A stretch of 21,424 nucleotides of DNA from Isotricha intestinalis. Taxonomy: Eukaryota > Ciliophora > Litostomatea > Vestibuliferida > Isotrichidae. This document shows, in pieces, positions 1 to 7,636 of this stretch (its first letter is position 1; the number at the start of each line of letters is the position of its first letter). A program made the translations under genes and the position numbers. Location of the stretch: positions 1 to 21,424 of the forward strand of contig JAJJLU010003987.1 of assembly GCA_023807065.1 (NCBI GenBank), written 5' to 3'. A model generated the notes under the pieces. The model saw nothing but the letters and a program-made list of their open reading frames with translations. It was not told where the DNA came from and did not search any database.

Positions 1-355
1 TCATGCAGGGGTATGCCGTGTTGAAAAACTGGTAGGTGTGCGGTGCCTGTGGTATCTCGCCTATCTCGATATTTTCGTAGCGTGGCATCTTGCCTTCCAC
101 CTTGGGAGCCCAGCGGCGGAGATAGAGTTTCTGCATCTCGCCTTTCTGGTGGTCTTTGGCAGGTTCCACCCAGATGTTGGTGCGCGAGCGGTGGCTGTCA
201 TCTGTGTGCGAGGTCATCACCGAGCCGTCCTTGGAGGCTTTGCAGCCAACGGTTATGCTTGTGCATTCCATCCCGGCTATTTCTTCGTCGGGAGTGATTT
301 GGGCAAAAGCGGCGGACGAAACCGCAAGTGCCAGTATAAGAGCGAGTTTCTTCAT
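1..355 (-). CDS. C69-family dipeptidase, N-terminal part (runs off left edge)
   Basis: The reverse strand is open from an ATG at 353-355 to the window edge, giving 118 residues. The first 19 or so (MKKLALILALAVSSAAFAQ) form a typical signal peptide. After a short propeptide-like stretch comes ECTSITVGCKASKDGSVMTS, then TSHTDDSHR and GEIPQAPHTYQFFNTAYPCM, which match the N-terminal part of the C69 (dipeptidase A type) N-terminal-nucleophile hydrolases common in Bacteroidales. In that family the Cys of the C-T-S motif becomes the new N-terminus and nucleophile; it is present here at about residue 31. The protein would act in the periplasm or at the surface on short peptides. The rest of the enzyme lies left of the window. 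Base composition is bacterial, unlike everything right of about 1,460. Family call is from memory of the motifs; I am fairly sure of it. Confidence 0.85.
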   Translation of the reverse strand, partial: MKKLALILALAVSSAAFAQITPDEEIAGMECTSITVGCKASKDGSVMTSHTDDSHRSRTNIWVEPAKDHQKGEMQKLYLRRWAPKVEGKMPRYENIEIGEIPQAPHTYQFFNTAYPCM

Positions 356-378
356 TGTGTCTTTGATTTTAGTTAGTG

Positions 379-386
379 CAAATGTA
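379..386 (-). promoter_or_regulatory. Bacteroidetes-type -7 promoter element
   Basis: The reverse strand reads TACATTTG, a perfect match to the TAnnTTTG -7 element of the Bacteroidetes primary sigma factor, about 24 bases upstream of the peptidase start codon. An A/T-run lies upstream. I do not see a clear TTTG -33 box at the usual spacing, so the upstream half is weak or degenerate. The match supports a Bacteroidales origin for this end of the window. Confidence 0.65.
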
Positions 387-489
387 CGATTTTTTTTAAT
401 AAGTTTATAGTTGAAATGTATATCTCTCGCAGAAAGCGCTGAAATCGCAGATTTTTTCAGTCGTCAATAGCCTGTTGCCAGTAAAACAA

Positions 490-582
490 ACAGCCCTGTA
501 GGGGCGACATAATATAGGCATGGACGTAAGTCCCTGTAAAAAAATGTGTATCATACAACCATTGAGCCCCGCAGGGGAGACA
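490..582. repeat. REP-like cluster of three small hairpins
   Basis: Three compact palindromes lie within 93 bases: AGCCCTGTAGGGGC (492-505), GGACGTAAGTCC (522-533, a 4-base stem with a GTAA loop) and AGCCCCGCAGGGGA (565-578). The outer two are near copies of each other. This matches a style of dispersed intergenic repeat I recall from Bacteroidetes genomes. Copy number cannot be seen in one window, so its repetitive nature is inferred. Confidence 0.5.
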
Positions 583-810
583 AAAGTCCACCGGAGTTCC
601 CCCTCCCTCCCGTCAAATGATGACACCCGACAACATTTGACGCCACGACAATAAAAGATTATGTATAACTTTACAAATTGAAAAAACAAACAAGCGATAT
701 ATGAAAGTTGTTGATAATCAGAATAATACAATATTTACACATTTGGATGACGGTGTGCAAAGTATGGATTATCCATATGTTACCCCCACCCACCCATATT
801 ATCCCGACCC

Positions 811-871
811 GCCTTTAGGCTGAGGCGGCCTTTGTCCCGTGGTTTAAGGTGTTTTTCGTCGGACAAAGGCC
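811..871. repeat. Inverted repeats, 11-bp hairpin
   Basis: GGCCTTTGTCC (827-837) is perfectly complementary to GGACAAAGGCC (861-871), leaving a 23-base loop. A small GCC-TTTA-GGC hairpin (811-820) sits just before it. No T-tract follows on either strand, and the site is upstream of both flanking genes, so it does not look like an ordinary intrinsic terminator. It could be a leader structure of the rightward gene or part of a dispersed repeat. Confidence 0.55.
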
Positions 872-981
872 CCCAACCCATAAAAATAACAACCTCAAAA
901 ACGAAAAACTCCCGTGAAATATTGCCCTAACACGTAGAAAAAAGTGGTAAACAAATAAACAACGATAAAAACATAGACAAA

Positions 982-1455
982 ATGGCAAAAAAAATATTAA
1001 TATTAAGTACAATCGCAATTTTATTTGCGGCAACCGGTTTCGCACAGATGAAAATAGACTCCCTTGGCAGGGCGCTTGTAGGAACGCCTTACATGCCGCA
1101 TGACAGAGACGGGATTACCACGATGTCAATTTTTGGCAATCAAGGGACATACAAAGCCGGTTCCAAACTCACTTTCGGCGATTTTGGACGCAAAGACCAC
1201 ACTGGATGGAATGTTTTCGTGGGAGAATACGGCAATTACGACTCCGACCAGCTTTGGCTGCACGGAAAAAACGGCATTAAACTCTCGACCGGAAGAGGAC
1301 ATATAGTTACAAAATTCGGTGTTAAGTTCAAATTTCATTATCCTCACTCGACAGAATTGTCACAGTCGGCGGGTATGGATTTCACCACACCAATTAATCT
1401 CAAAAGACAGGGACGACAACACAAGCACCTCGTCGTGACCGTACAAAATACATAA
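982..1455 (+). CDS. Secreted protein, tail-fibre-like, possibly chimeric C-terminus
   Basis: A 157-residue frame begins with a convincing signal peptide (MAKKILILSTIAILFAATGFAQ). The mature part starts MKIDSLGRALVG and contains short glycine- and aromatic-rich strands such as GNQGTYKAG, LTFGDFGR and WNVFVGEYG, and ends a recognisable stretch with DSDQLWLHG. This resembles small secreted Bacteroidales proteins that carry the region before a tail-fibre or endosialidase-chaperone (S74-type) domain; no such domain is present here. The last part (from about residue 115) is basic and does not continue the pattern, and the stop falls in the zone where bacterial DNA meets the AT-rich eukaryotic DNA, so the natural C-terminus may be missing. 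Function unknown. Confidence 0.6.
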   Translation: MAKKILILSTIAILFAATGFAQMKIDSLGRALVGTPYMPHDRDGITTMSIFGNQGTYKAGSKLTFGDFGRKDHTGWNVFVGEYGNYDSDQLWLHGKNGIKLSTGRGHIVTKFGVKFKFHYPHSTELSQSAGMDFTTPINLKRQGRQHKHLVVTVQNT

Positions 1456-1457
1456 TA

Positions 1458-2270
1458 GAGAAGAAAGAAAACGAGACAATATATAAGCACAATGGAGACA
1501 TATCAGGATGTGATTTTAAAATTCGAAGAAACACAAATTGTACAATATATATATTAGATTATACGACAGGAATGTTTATAGATGATTGTATAAATTGTAA
1601 AATAATAACAGGACCATGTAGTGGATCAATATTTATGAGAACATCAAAAAATTGTAGTTTATCAACAATAACACGTCAACTTAGATTTCGTGATTGTGAA
1701 AATATAAAAGTTTTTACTCATTGTCCAACTGATCCTGCAGTTGAAAGTTCTTTTAATATTTTTTTTGCACCTTATAATTCTTTTTATCCTCATTTAAAAG
1801 AACATTTCATTAAATCAGGATTCGATGAAAATGAAAGTAATCATATGGGAACTCCTTATGATTTTACTCCTGATAAAATTTTAGGAAATGGAGAAAAACA
1901 TTTTGATAAAATGAAAAAAGAAGATTTTTATATTGAAGAAATTGCGGATGGTAATGATCCTATTGAAGAAATGTTTAATGGATATATTCAAAGAGAAAAG
2001 TGGATTCAGGAAAAAGAATTTAAACTTTTTGGAAAAGGGAACAATAATGAAAACAATGAAAATAATGAAAAAAAAGAAAATATTGAAAATATTGAAAATA
2101 TTGAAAATAATGAAAATGAGAAAAATGATGATAATGTTAAGGAAAATAATGAAAAGAAAGATTTGGAGGATGGAAAAAAAAAAGAAAAAATTCAGTTGAT
2201 TGATCCTAATGATGAAGAACTAAATATTAAAAGGAATAAAAGAAGAACAAAATGTTGCCCTATTTTTTAA
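1458..2270 (+). CDS. RP2-like TBCC-domain protein, 5'-truncated
   Basis: The reading frame is open from 1398, but there is no ATG before 1572, and the TBCC domain clearly starts earlier. Codons from about 1461 read KKENETIYKHNGDISGCDF, which aligns with the start of the beta-helix domain of tubulin cofactor C and retinitis pigmentosa 2 (RP2). So the ATG at 1572 is internal and the true start has been lost at the junction with bacterial DNA. The domain continues through FIDDCINCKIITGPCSGS, RDCENIKVF, CPTDPAVESS and the DFTP motif at its end. RP2 proteins are GTPase-activating proteins for Arl3 in ciliary trafficking of lipidated cargo. RP2 and cofactor C use a conserved Arg; Arg residues occur in the expected FMRTSKN and RQLRFRD turns, but I cannot tell which is the finger. 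After the domain comes a Glu/Asn/Lys low-complexity tail, and the protein ends KRNKRRTKCCPIF, a polybasic segment with a CaaX-like end. Confidence 0.85.
   Translation, partial: EKKENETIYKHNGDISGCDFKIRRNTNCTIYILDYTTGMFIDDCINCKIITGPCSGSIFMRTSKNCSLSTITRQLRFRDCENIKVFTHCPTDPAVESSFNIFFAPYNSFYPHLKEHFIKSGFDENESNHMGTPYDFTPDKILGNGEKHFDKMKKEDFYIEEIADGNDPIEEMFNGYIQREKWIQEKEFKLFGKGNNNENNENNEKKENIENIENIENNENEKNDDNVKENNEKKDLEDGKKKEKIQLIDPNDEELNIKRNKRRTKCCPIF
2041..2119 (+). repeat. Imperfect 9-base tandem repeat inside the RP2-like gene
   Basis: Units of the form (a)atattgaaa / aataatgaaa repeat with 9-base spacing and encode runs of IEN and NEN. This is coding low-complexity sequence, probably produced by slippage, linking the TBCC domain to the basic tail. 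Confidence 0.7.
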
Positions 2271-2838
2271 AACAAAAAAAAGGCTGCTGAGAAAGTTTTT
2301 TGTGAAATAGGAATTTTTCGATATTTAAATGGTTTTTGATTTTTAAATAAATTTTTTTAAAAAGATTTTTATTTTTATCTTATCTATTTTTTTAGGTGGG
2401 ATTTTTAAGATTTTTTGTTTGTTTCTTTTTTTAGAATTTTTTATTAAGATTTATAGTTTTTGGTTCTAAATTTTTTTGGAAAAAAATTTATTATATTGTT
2501 AAATTTCCTTTTAATTATTATTATTTCTTTAATACAAATTTTTAAATCATTTATTTTTACATTCACTCTCATTTTTGAATAAATTATATTTTATTTTTTT
2601 ATGATGGAAATAATAATGAAAAGTAAAAAGATTAAAAAAAATATAAATGTTTGATTCATAAATATATTTCTTATAAATCACGATTAGTAAATCACAATAT
2701 TTATTTTATTTTTATTTTTTCCAAATTTATATTTTTATCTATTTAATTTAATATTATTTTTATTAACAATCCATTTACCATAATTGTTCAATTTACAAAA
2801 TAATATATTTATAATTTTCATTATGATAAATCAATAAT
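2271..2838. other. AT-rich intergenic region between convergent genes
   Basis: The RP2-like gene and the PUF gene converge on this 568-base stretch, so it should hold both 3' ends. It is T-rich on the + strand in its first half, with several T-runs. I see no open frame of note, RNA gene or repeat beyond simple A/T runs. Confidence 0.6.
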
Positions 2839-4479
2839 TCATATCTTCCCAAATTTTTCAAAATGAGGAAAAATAATATTCTTCCATTTTTCAATTAATT
2901 TCTTATCATTTAATGTATATAAATTATTAATAACTTCATTAACTAATCTTTTTTCATTTTCTCCTGTTGAAATCTTCAAAGCCTTTTGAATAACATAATT
3001 ACCATAATTATTTTTCATTATTTCTCCAATTTTTCCACTTTGAATAATTTCATTTATATAATAATTTAAAATTTTTTCACTTTTCTCAATCCATCTTTCC
3101 ATTACATTAGAAGCATATTTTTCCATAGAAAGTAAAGAGAGTTTATCTTTAAATAAATATAATAATTGAATAACTTCGTCTTCATCCCAATGATTAATTA
3201 AAATTTGAAAAACATAATTACCATATGAATGTTTAATTAAATTCATAGAATTTTCTTCAATTATTTTTTTAATCTCTTCATGGAATTTATGTTTATGAAC
3301 TAAAGTAATCATTTTTTTAACAATACAAATACCATTTGAATTATAAGATAAATCTAAAAAATTATTTAAAATAAAATTATAAATAAAAGAAATTAAATCT
3401 TCTTCAAAAAAAGAAATAATTTTTTCTAGAACATGACAACCATAAGGATCATAAGCTAATATATTAAGATAATTTTTAATTGAATTTATAATTATATTTT
3501 TTTCTGTTTTACTTCCAATAAATTCAATAATCCCTTGAATAGGATATGTTCCAATATTATTACAACTTAATTCAATTAAAGAATCTTTAATTGAATTTAA
3601 ATATTCATTTCTATCTTTTTGATTTAAAAAAGTAAAAAGTTTTCTACAAAAATAATTTGCATAAGGAGCAGTAATTAATTCTTTTATATTAGGAAGAATT
3701 TCCATTAAAATTTGATGAAGAATATCACTATGAGTATTTTTTAAATAATTTTGAAATATTCTACTTCCTTTTTGACTCTTTATTATATTTACAAAATTTC
3801 CTTGTAATTTACTATATATTAAATAATCTATTTTATTTGCTTTTATTATTAGTTTTTTAATTTCAAATAATAACATTTCTACTTTAAAATTAAAGTCTTT
3901 TGGAAATGTGACTGATCCAAATTTTTTTTCATTATTTTGATTTATAAATTTATCTGATTTAATTTCATAAGTTTTTCTCCTATTTATTTTTCTTAAATCA
4001 TTATTATTACTAAAAATATCATTACTTGTAAAAGATAAATTATTTGAATTATTGTCAATTGAAGAAGAATTAATATAATTAGAAAGCATAAATTGAGAAT
4101 TATTTTGAAATAAAATTCCATTAAAATTAAAAGGCTTATGTAAAATTTGGGTTTGATATAAATTTTTATTTTCATTTTGAATCTTATTATTTTGATTATT
4201 TACAGTTAAACTTTTTTTTAGAAATTTTCTATTAAAAATATTTTTATTATCATTATTGCTATTTAAATCTTTACAATTATTAAATAAACTCATATTAAAA
4301 TTATTATTATTAAATACTTTTTGATTACAATTTATATTTGAAGAATTATTATCTTCAGTTTCTTCTTCATCACTAAATTTAATGTTATCATATTTTTCTT
4401 CATCTTTTAAATCATCGTCCATTACTTCTTTTAACATTGTTTTTATTTGAGATTCGATATTAAATTCATTATTCATCAT
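2839..4479 (-). CDS. Pumilio/PUF-family RNA-binding protein
   Basis: The 546-residue protein has an Asn-rich, low-complexity N-terminal part (about 1-200) and a C-terminal Pumilio homology domain (about 205-545) with eight helical repeats. The base-recognition helices can be read in order: KGSRIFQ, YANYFCRK, IGTYPIQG, YGCHVLEK, NGICIVKK, YGNYVFQ, YASNVMER and YGNYVIQK. Repeats 6, 7 and 8 carry the canonical N-Y-Q, S-N-E and N-Y-Q triads that in the family read U, G and U, so binding to a UGU core in mRNA 3' UTRs is expected; PUF proteins normally repress or destabilise such messages in the cytoplasm. Repeats 2 to 5 deviate from the standard triads. Two ATGs stand in tandem at the start. It is the only protein gene here that ends in TGA; a TAA follows six codons later. 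It lies head-to-head, 76 bases from a coiled-coil gene. Confidence 0.92.
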   Translation of the reverse strand: MMNNEFNIESQIKTMLKEVMDDDLKDEEKYDNIKFSDEEETEDNNSSNINCNQKVFNNNNFNMSLFNNCKDLNSNNDNKNIFNRKFLKKSLTVNNQNNKIQNENKNLYQTQILHKPFNFNGILFQNNSQFMLSNYINSSSIDNNSNNLSFTSNDIFSNNNDLRKINRRKTYEIKSDKFINQNNEKKFGSVTFPKDFNFKVEMLLFEIKKLIIKANKIDYLIYSKLQGNFVNIIKSQKGSRIFQNYLKNTHSDILHQILMEILPNIKELITAPYANYFCRKLFTFLNQKDRNEYLNSIKDSLIELSCNNIGTYPIQGIIEFIGSKTEKNIIINSIKNYLNILAYDPYGCHVLEKIISFFEEDLISFIYNFILNNFLDLSYNSNGICIVKKMITLVHKHKFHEEIKKIIEENSMNLIKHSYGNYVFQILINHWDEDEVIQLLYLFKDKLSLLSMEKYASNVMERWIEKSEKILNYYINEIIQSGKIGEIMKNNYGNYVIQKALKISTGENEKRLVNEVINNLYTLNDKKLIEKWKNIIFPHFEKFGKI

Positions 4480-4555
4480 TTTTATTTGATATTATAATAT
4501 TTTTCAAATAATTTTTTTTACTTTTTTTCTATTTTTTTTCAGTATATAATTTAAA
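4480..4555. promoter_or_regulatory. Short divergent intergenic region, likely bidirectional promoter
   Basis: Only 76 bases separate the start codons of the PUF gene and the coiled-coil gene, so both promoters must fit here or overlap the genes. The stretch is nearly pure A/T with T-runs on the + strand and AGTATATAAT close to the rightward start. No element is distinctive against such composition; the call rests on geometry alone. Confidence 0.35.
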
Positions 4556-5689
4556 ATGTCTCATGAAGAAAATAAATTTAAAAATATTATTGATGATTTA
4601 GATAAAAACATTATAAAATATAAATCAAAAATTTCTGAAGTTGACAGTGAGATAATATTTAATGATAATAATCCAAAAGATTTCAAAAATAATAAAGAAA
4701 AAAGTTACTATGATTTAATTTCTAAATATCAATTAGATAATTCAAATTTACAATATGAAAATTATTATTTAAAAAAACAAAATCAATTTCTAGAAGAAGA
4801 AATAAAAAACATAAAAGAAAAATATTTAGAAATGAAAAATGATTTAGAAGAATTTAATAGTAAATTAGATAATTTTGATAAAATTAAAGAGAATAATTTA
4901 AAAGATTTAAATGAAAAATATAAAAATTCTTTAAAGGCACTTGAAAATGAAAAAAGTTTATTAAGTAAAAATAAAAATATAGAAGATAAACAAAATAACT
5001 TAATGAAATTATTAAATAGTAATAAAGAAATAATATCTAACTTAGGGATTGATATTAATTTAGAATCAAAAGATAAAGAAAAAATATTTGAAAATTTATT
5101 TAATAAATTAATAGAAGAAAACAAGAAATTAAATAAAAAAATAGAAAGATTAAAATCAGTAATAAAACAATTTAATATTCATTTAGAAAAAGAATTAGAT
5201 GAAAAAAATTTATTAAATGATTCATTTCAAGAAAAAATAAATTTAACAGAACCAACAAAAGAAAAAGTTTCTCAAAAAATATTACATTATTCCTTAATGA
5301 ATAAAGTTAATTATGAGCCTCCAAAATTAGATATCATTAATCATCAACAATTTAATTCTTTTAATCAATTATCTCCTAATATTTTAAGTAATAGTTTAAG
5401 ATTAAATAATAAGAATCAAAATGATTTTTTGAGAAGTTCAAATCCTGAAAGAAAATTATATAATGATTATAATTCTTTTAGAAATAAAAAAAGATATTCA
5501 GTAATTAAAAAAGATAAGTTTAAACAAAAATTATTTGGTCTTAAAAATAAACAATTAACAGGATTAAAAACTAAAATTGAGTTACTTGATAATATGATTA
5601 AAGAAGCTCATTTTTCCTTTAATGATATTTATTCTGAACCTACAAATTTTTCTAATAGTCAATCTAAAAGTTTTTTCCCAGAAAATTAA
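4556..5689 (+). CDS. Coiled-coil protein of unknown function
   Basis: The 377-residue protein is Lys/Glu/Asn/Leu-rich and forms long heptad-like coiled coil between about residues 55 and 230, for example around YYLKKQNQFLEEEI and KLNKKIERLKSVIKQF. After about 245 it turns Asn/Ser-rich and probably unstructured, with a basic patch (FRNKKRYSVIKKDKFKQK, about 303-320). There is no signal peptide or membrane helix. A structural or cytoskeletal role is plausible from the coiled coil, but I recognise no family. It shares a short divergent region with the PUF gene and precedes the TRAPPC13-like gene by 179 bases in the same direction. Confidence 0.8.
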   Translation: MSHEENKFKNIIDDLDKNIIKYKSKISEVDSEIIFNDNNPKDFKNNKEKSYYDLISKYQLDNSNLQYENYYLKKQNQFLEEEIKNIKEKYLEMKNDLEEFNSKLDNFDKIKENNLKDLNEKYKNSLKALENEKSLLSKNKNIEDKQNNLMKLLNSNKEIISNLGIDINLESKDKEKIFENLFNKLIEENKKLNKKIERLKSVIKQFNIHLEKELDEKNLLNDSFQEKINLTEPTKEKVSQKILHYSLMNKVNYEPPKLDIINHQQFNSFNQLSPNILSNSLRLNNKNQNDFLRSSNPERKLYNDYNSFRNKKRYSVIKKDKFKQKLFGLKNKQLTGLKTKIELLDNMIKEAHFSFNDIYSEPTNFSNSQSKSFFPEN

Positions 5690-5868
5690 AATTTTAATTT
5701 AAATAATTTTAAAGTTTCTTATAAAAAATCAATGTAAACCTCAAAAAATAATTTTGATGTATATTCATATTTTTTTATGTATTAAATATTATTATTAAAA
5801 TTAATTTCAAAAAAATTATTGGGATTTTTTAATTTTTTAATTAAAATATTGATATTTTATTTAAAAAA

Positions 5869-7206
5869 ATGAATGCAAAAGAAATAGATTTTCCAAGGGA
5901 TATTGATATAAAATGTCTTCGTATTGTTCCTCCTTTATTTAATAACGGAAATATTCCATTAAATGGTTTATATAATGATATATATAATATTGAAGATATG
6001 AAAATATATCCTTTAGAAAATAAAATGAAAAATTTTAATTTTTCCTCAGATAATATAAATATAGGAAATGCATTTTCATTAAGTTCAAAATTTGGGAAAG
6101 TACTTGCAAATGAAGATTTAGAATCATTATTAATATTTATGAATAAATCAAATAATGAAATAGAAGTTAAAAATATAAAAATAAATATATCATCAGAAGT
6201 AAAAAATTCCAAAATAGAACAAAAAAAATTTAATTGTAATGTTCCTTCAGGAACAATAAAAATACTTCCACAATCATCAATATCTTTTAAATTATCATTT
6301 AATATAGATTCAATAGCAAAATATTTAATAGATATTCTTATGATTTGTCAAAGTAAAACATATGATAATATTTATAGTAAAGAAAGTAAAGAACAATCAT
6401 CTTATCCTATTAAAACTTCTACTGATAGATATACAATAAAAAATGGAAGAGTTGAATTAAATTTAACTAAAAGATTAACTTTTGAAACTTTATATCCTAT
6501 TAAAACAATGGAAAAATTCTTTAATAATCAAATGAAAAATTGTTATATTGAAGAAACTATTGTAAATCAATCTAATAGAACTTTAATTTTATTTGATTTA
6601 AAAATGAGTCCTTCTTCTAATAAAAATCAATATTTTGAATTAATTAATAAAGATGATTTAAAAAATATTATTATTGAACCTAATATTGAATTAAATGTTA
6701 TTTTTAGAATTTCAAATCCAGATTTATTTTTAAATGAAAATAGTTTTATTTTAAATATTACTTGGGGAAATTTATTTGATATAAATCCAAAAAATTTTAT
6801 TAAAGAAATTGGAAATAAAATTGATGTTTATAATCCTTATTTAAATATAAATATTATTGAATATCCTGAAAAAGATGTTATTGAAAATCAAAGTTTTAAA
6901 ATTATTTTTTCTTTAAAAAAAAAAGCTAAAAAGAATTTACTTATATTTATTCAAACTGAGTCTTTAAAAGATAATGAAAAAAATGAAAGAGAAATTGAAA
7001 TTATTGATATAGTTGATAAAAAAATTGAATTAAATGATGAAAATTCTATTAATAATTTTTGCTTAGTTTGTAAAAGTGATGTTTTGGGTAATGTTACTTT
7101 ACCTAAAATTAAATTAAGTATTTTTGATAATAATTCAAATGAAAAATTAAATATTTTAGAATATGAAAGATTATTGACTTTTAATTGTGTGAAGGAAACA
7201 ATTTAA
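5869..7206 (+). CDS. TRAPPC13-like protein (DUF974), TRAPP complex subunit
   Basis: The 445-residue protein has the layout of trafficking protein particle complex subunit 13. An early segment NAFSLSSKFGKVLANEDLES (about residues 65-84) matches the family pattern in which an L-P-x-x-F-G-x-I strand is followed by the start of an immunoglobulin-like repeat, and LTFETLYPIKTMEKFFN (about 204-220) matches the F-K-F-x-V-x-x-P-L-D-V-x-T-K-F-Y-N motif that opens the second repeat. The rest is beta-rich with no membrane helix. TRAPPC13 belongs to the metazoan TRAPPIII-type tethering complex, which acts as an exchange factor for Rab1-type GTPases in ER-Golgi and autophagy traffic. The C-terminal half is divergent. 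Assigned from motif memory, with good but not complete certainty; length is close to the usual 400 to 420. Confidence 0.75.
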   Translation: MNAKEIDFPRDIDIKCLRIVPPLFNNGNIPLNGLYNDIYNIEDMKIYPLENKMKNFNFSSDNINIGNAFSLSSKFGKVLANEDLESLLIFMNKSNNEIEVKNIKINISSEVKNSKIEQKKFNCNVPSGTIKILPQSSISFKLSFNIDSIAKYLIDILMICQSKTYDNIYSKESKEQSSYPIKTSTDRYTIKNGRVELNLTKRLTFETLYPIKTMEKFFNNQMKNCYIEETIVNQSNRTLILFDLKMSPSSNKNQYFELINKDDLKNIIIEPNIELNVIFRISNPDLFLNENSFILNITWGNLFDINPKNFIKEIGNKIDVYNPYLNINIIEYPEKDVIENQSFKIIFSLKKKAKKNLLIFIQTESLKDNEKNEREIEIIDIVDKKIELNDENSINNFCLVCKSDVLGNVTLPKIKLSIFDNNSNEKLNILEYERLLTFNCVKETI

Positions 7207-7546
7207 TTTAAATAAAATAATAATAAAACATTATAAATGTTTTTTATTTAAAATAAAAAATTAATAAAAAAGTCTTAATATAATAAGTTAAAAAATAAAG
7301 AAAGTTCTTTATTATTTTATTCAATACAATTAATAAAGTATATACTTTAAATATTTTTTTCAGATAACATATCATTTTTAATTAAAAATTTTTTTCATTA
7401 AAATAATAGTTTTTTCCAATCAAAAGTTTCTATGGTTTTTAAATTTACTTTTTATGATTGATTTGTATTAATTAGATTTAATTCAATTAATCAGATTGAA
7501 AATTTAATATAAATATATTATATGATTTTAAATAAATTACAAGCAA
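7207..7546. other. AT-rich intergenic region upstream of tRNA-Ile
   Basis: This 340-base stretch lies between the TRAPPC13-like gene and the tRNA gene. It is almost entirely A/T, with short A- and T-runs. I see no gene, hairpin or repeat that stands out. Confidence 0.5.
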
Positions 7547-7620
7547 GGTCTCATAGCTCAGCTGGTTAGAGCGTCGTGCTAATAACGCGAAGGTCGTGGG
7601 TTCAATCCCCACTGGGACCA
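7547..7620 (+). tRNA. tRNA-Ile (anticodon AAT)
   Basis: The 74 bases fold as a full cloverleaf: acceptor GGTCTCA with TGGGACC, D stem GCTC/GAGC, anticodon stem TCGTG/CGCGA around loop CTAATAA (anticodon AAT, read as IAU after inosine modification), variable AGGTC, and T arm GTGGG-TTCAATC-CCCAC, with discriminator A. The AAT anticodon is the eukaryotic form of tRNA-Ile, and CCA is not encoded. Internal A box (TAGCTCAGCTGG) and B box (GGTTCAATCCC) are canonical. No intron. Confidence 0.96.
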
Positions 7621-7628
7621 AGCCAAAC

Positions 7629-7636
7629 TTTTTTTT
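7629..7636 (+). terminator. RNA polymerase III terminator of tRNA-Ile
   Basis: A run of eight T begins 8 bases after the discriminator base, as expected for Pol III termination on the coding strand. Confidence 0.8.

Larger units (their letters stand above)
356..981. other. Bacterial intergenic region between divergent genes
   Basis: This 626-base stretch separates the leftward peptidase gene and the rightward secreted-protein gene. It holds the promoter element of the former, a REP-like group of small hairpins (490-582), a 6-base inverted repeat TATGGA/TCCATA with a 3-base loop (763-777), and a longer 11-base hairpin (827-871). Reading frames within it look like chance: they cross the hairpins and show no recognisable protein. 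Confidence 0.5.

Noticed and set aside
38..410. Three overlapping forward-strand open frames at the left edge
   Set aside because: They are shadows of the reverse-strand C69 peptidase gene, which has a signal peptide, family motifs and a promoter.
405..731. Reverse-strand 108-codon frame
   Set aside because: It runs through the REP-like hairpins, shows no recognisable protein pattern and has no supporting promoter.
815..1045. Reverse-strand 76-codon frame
   Set aside because: It overlaps the hairpin region and the start of the secreted-protein gene; composition is that of chance translation of A-rich DNA.
1572..1574. ATG at 1572 as the start of the TBCC protein
   Set aside because: The homologous domain begins about 37 codons upstream in the same open frame, so this ATG is internal to a truncated gene.
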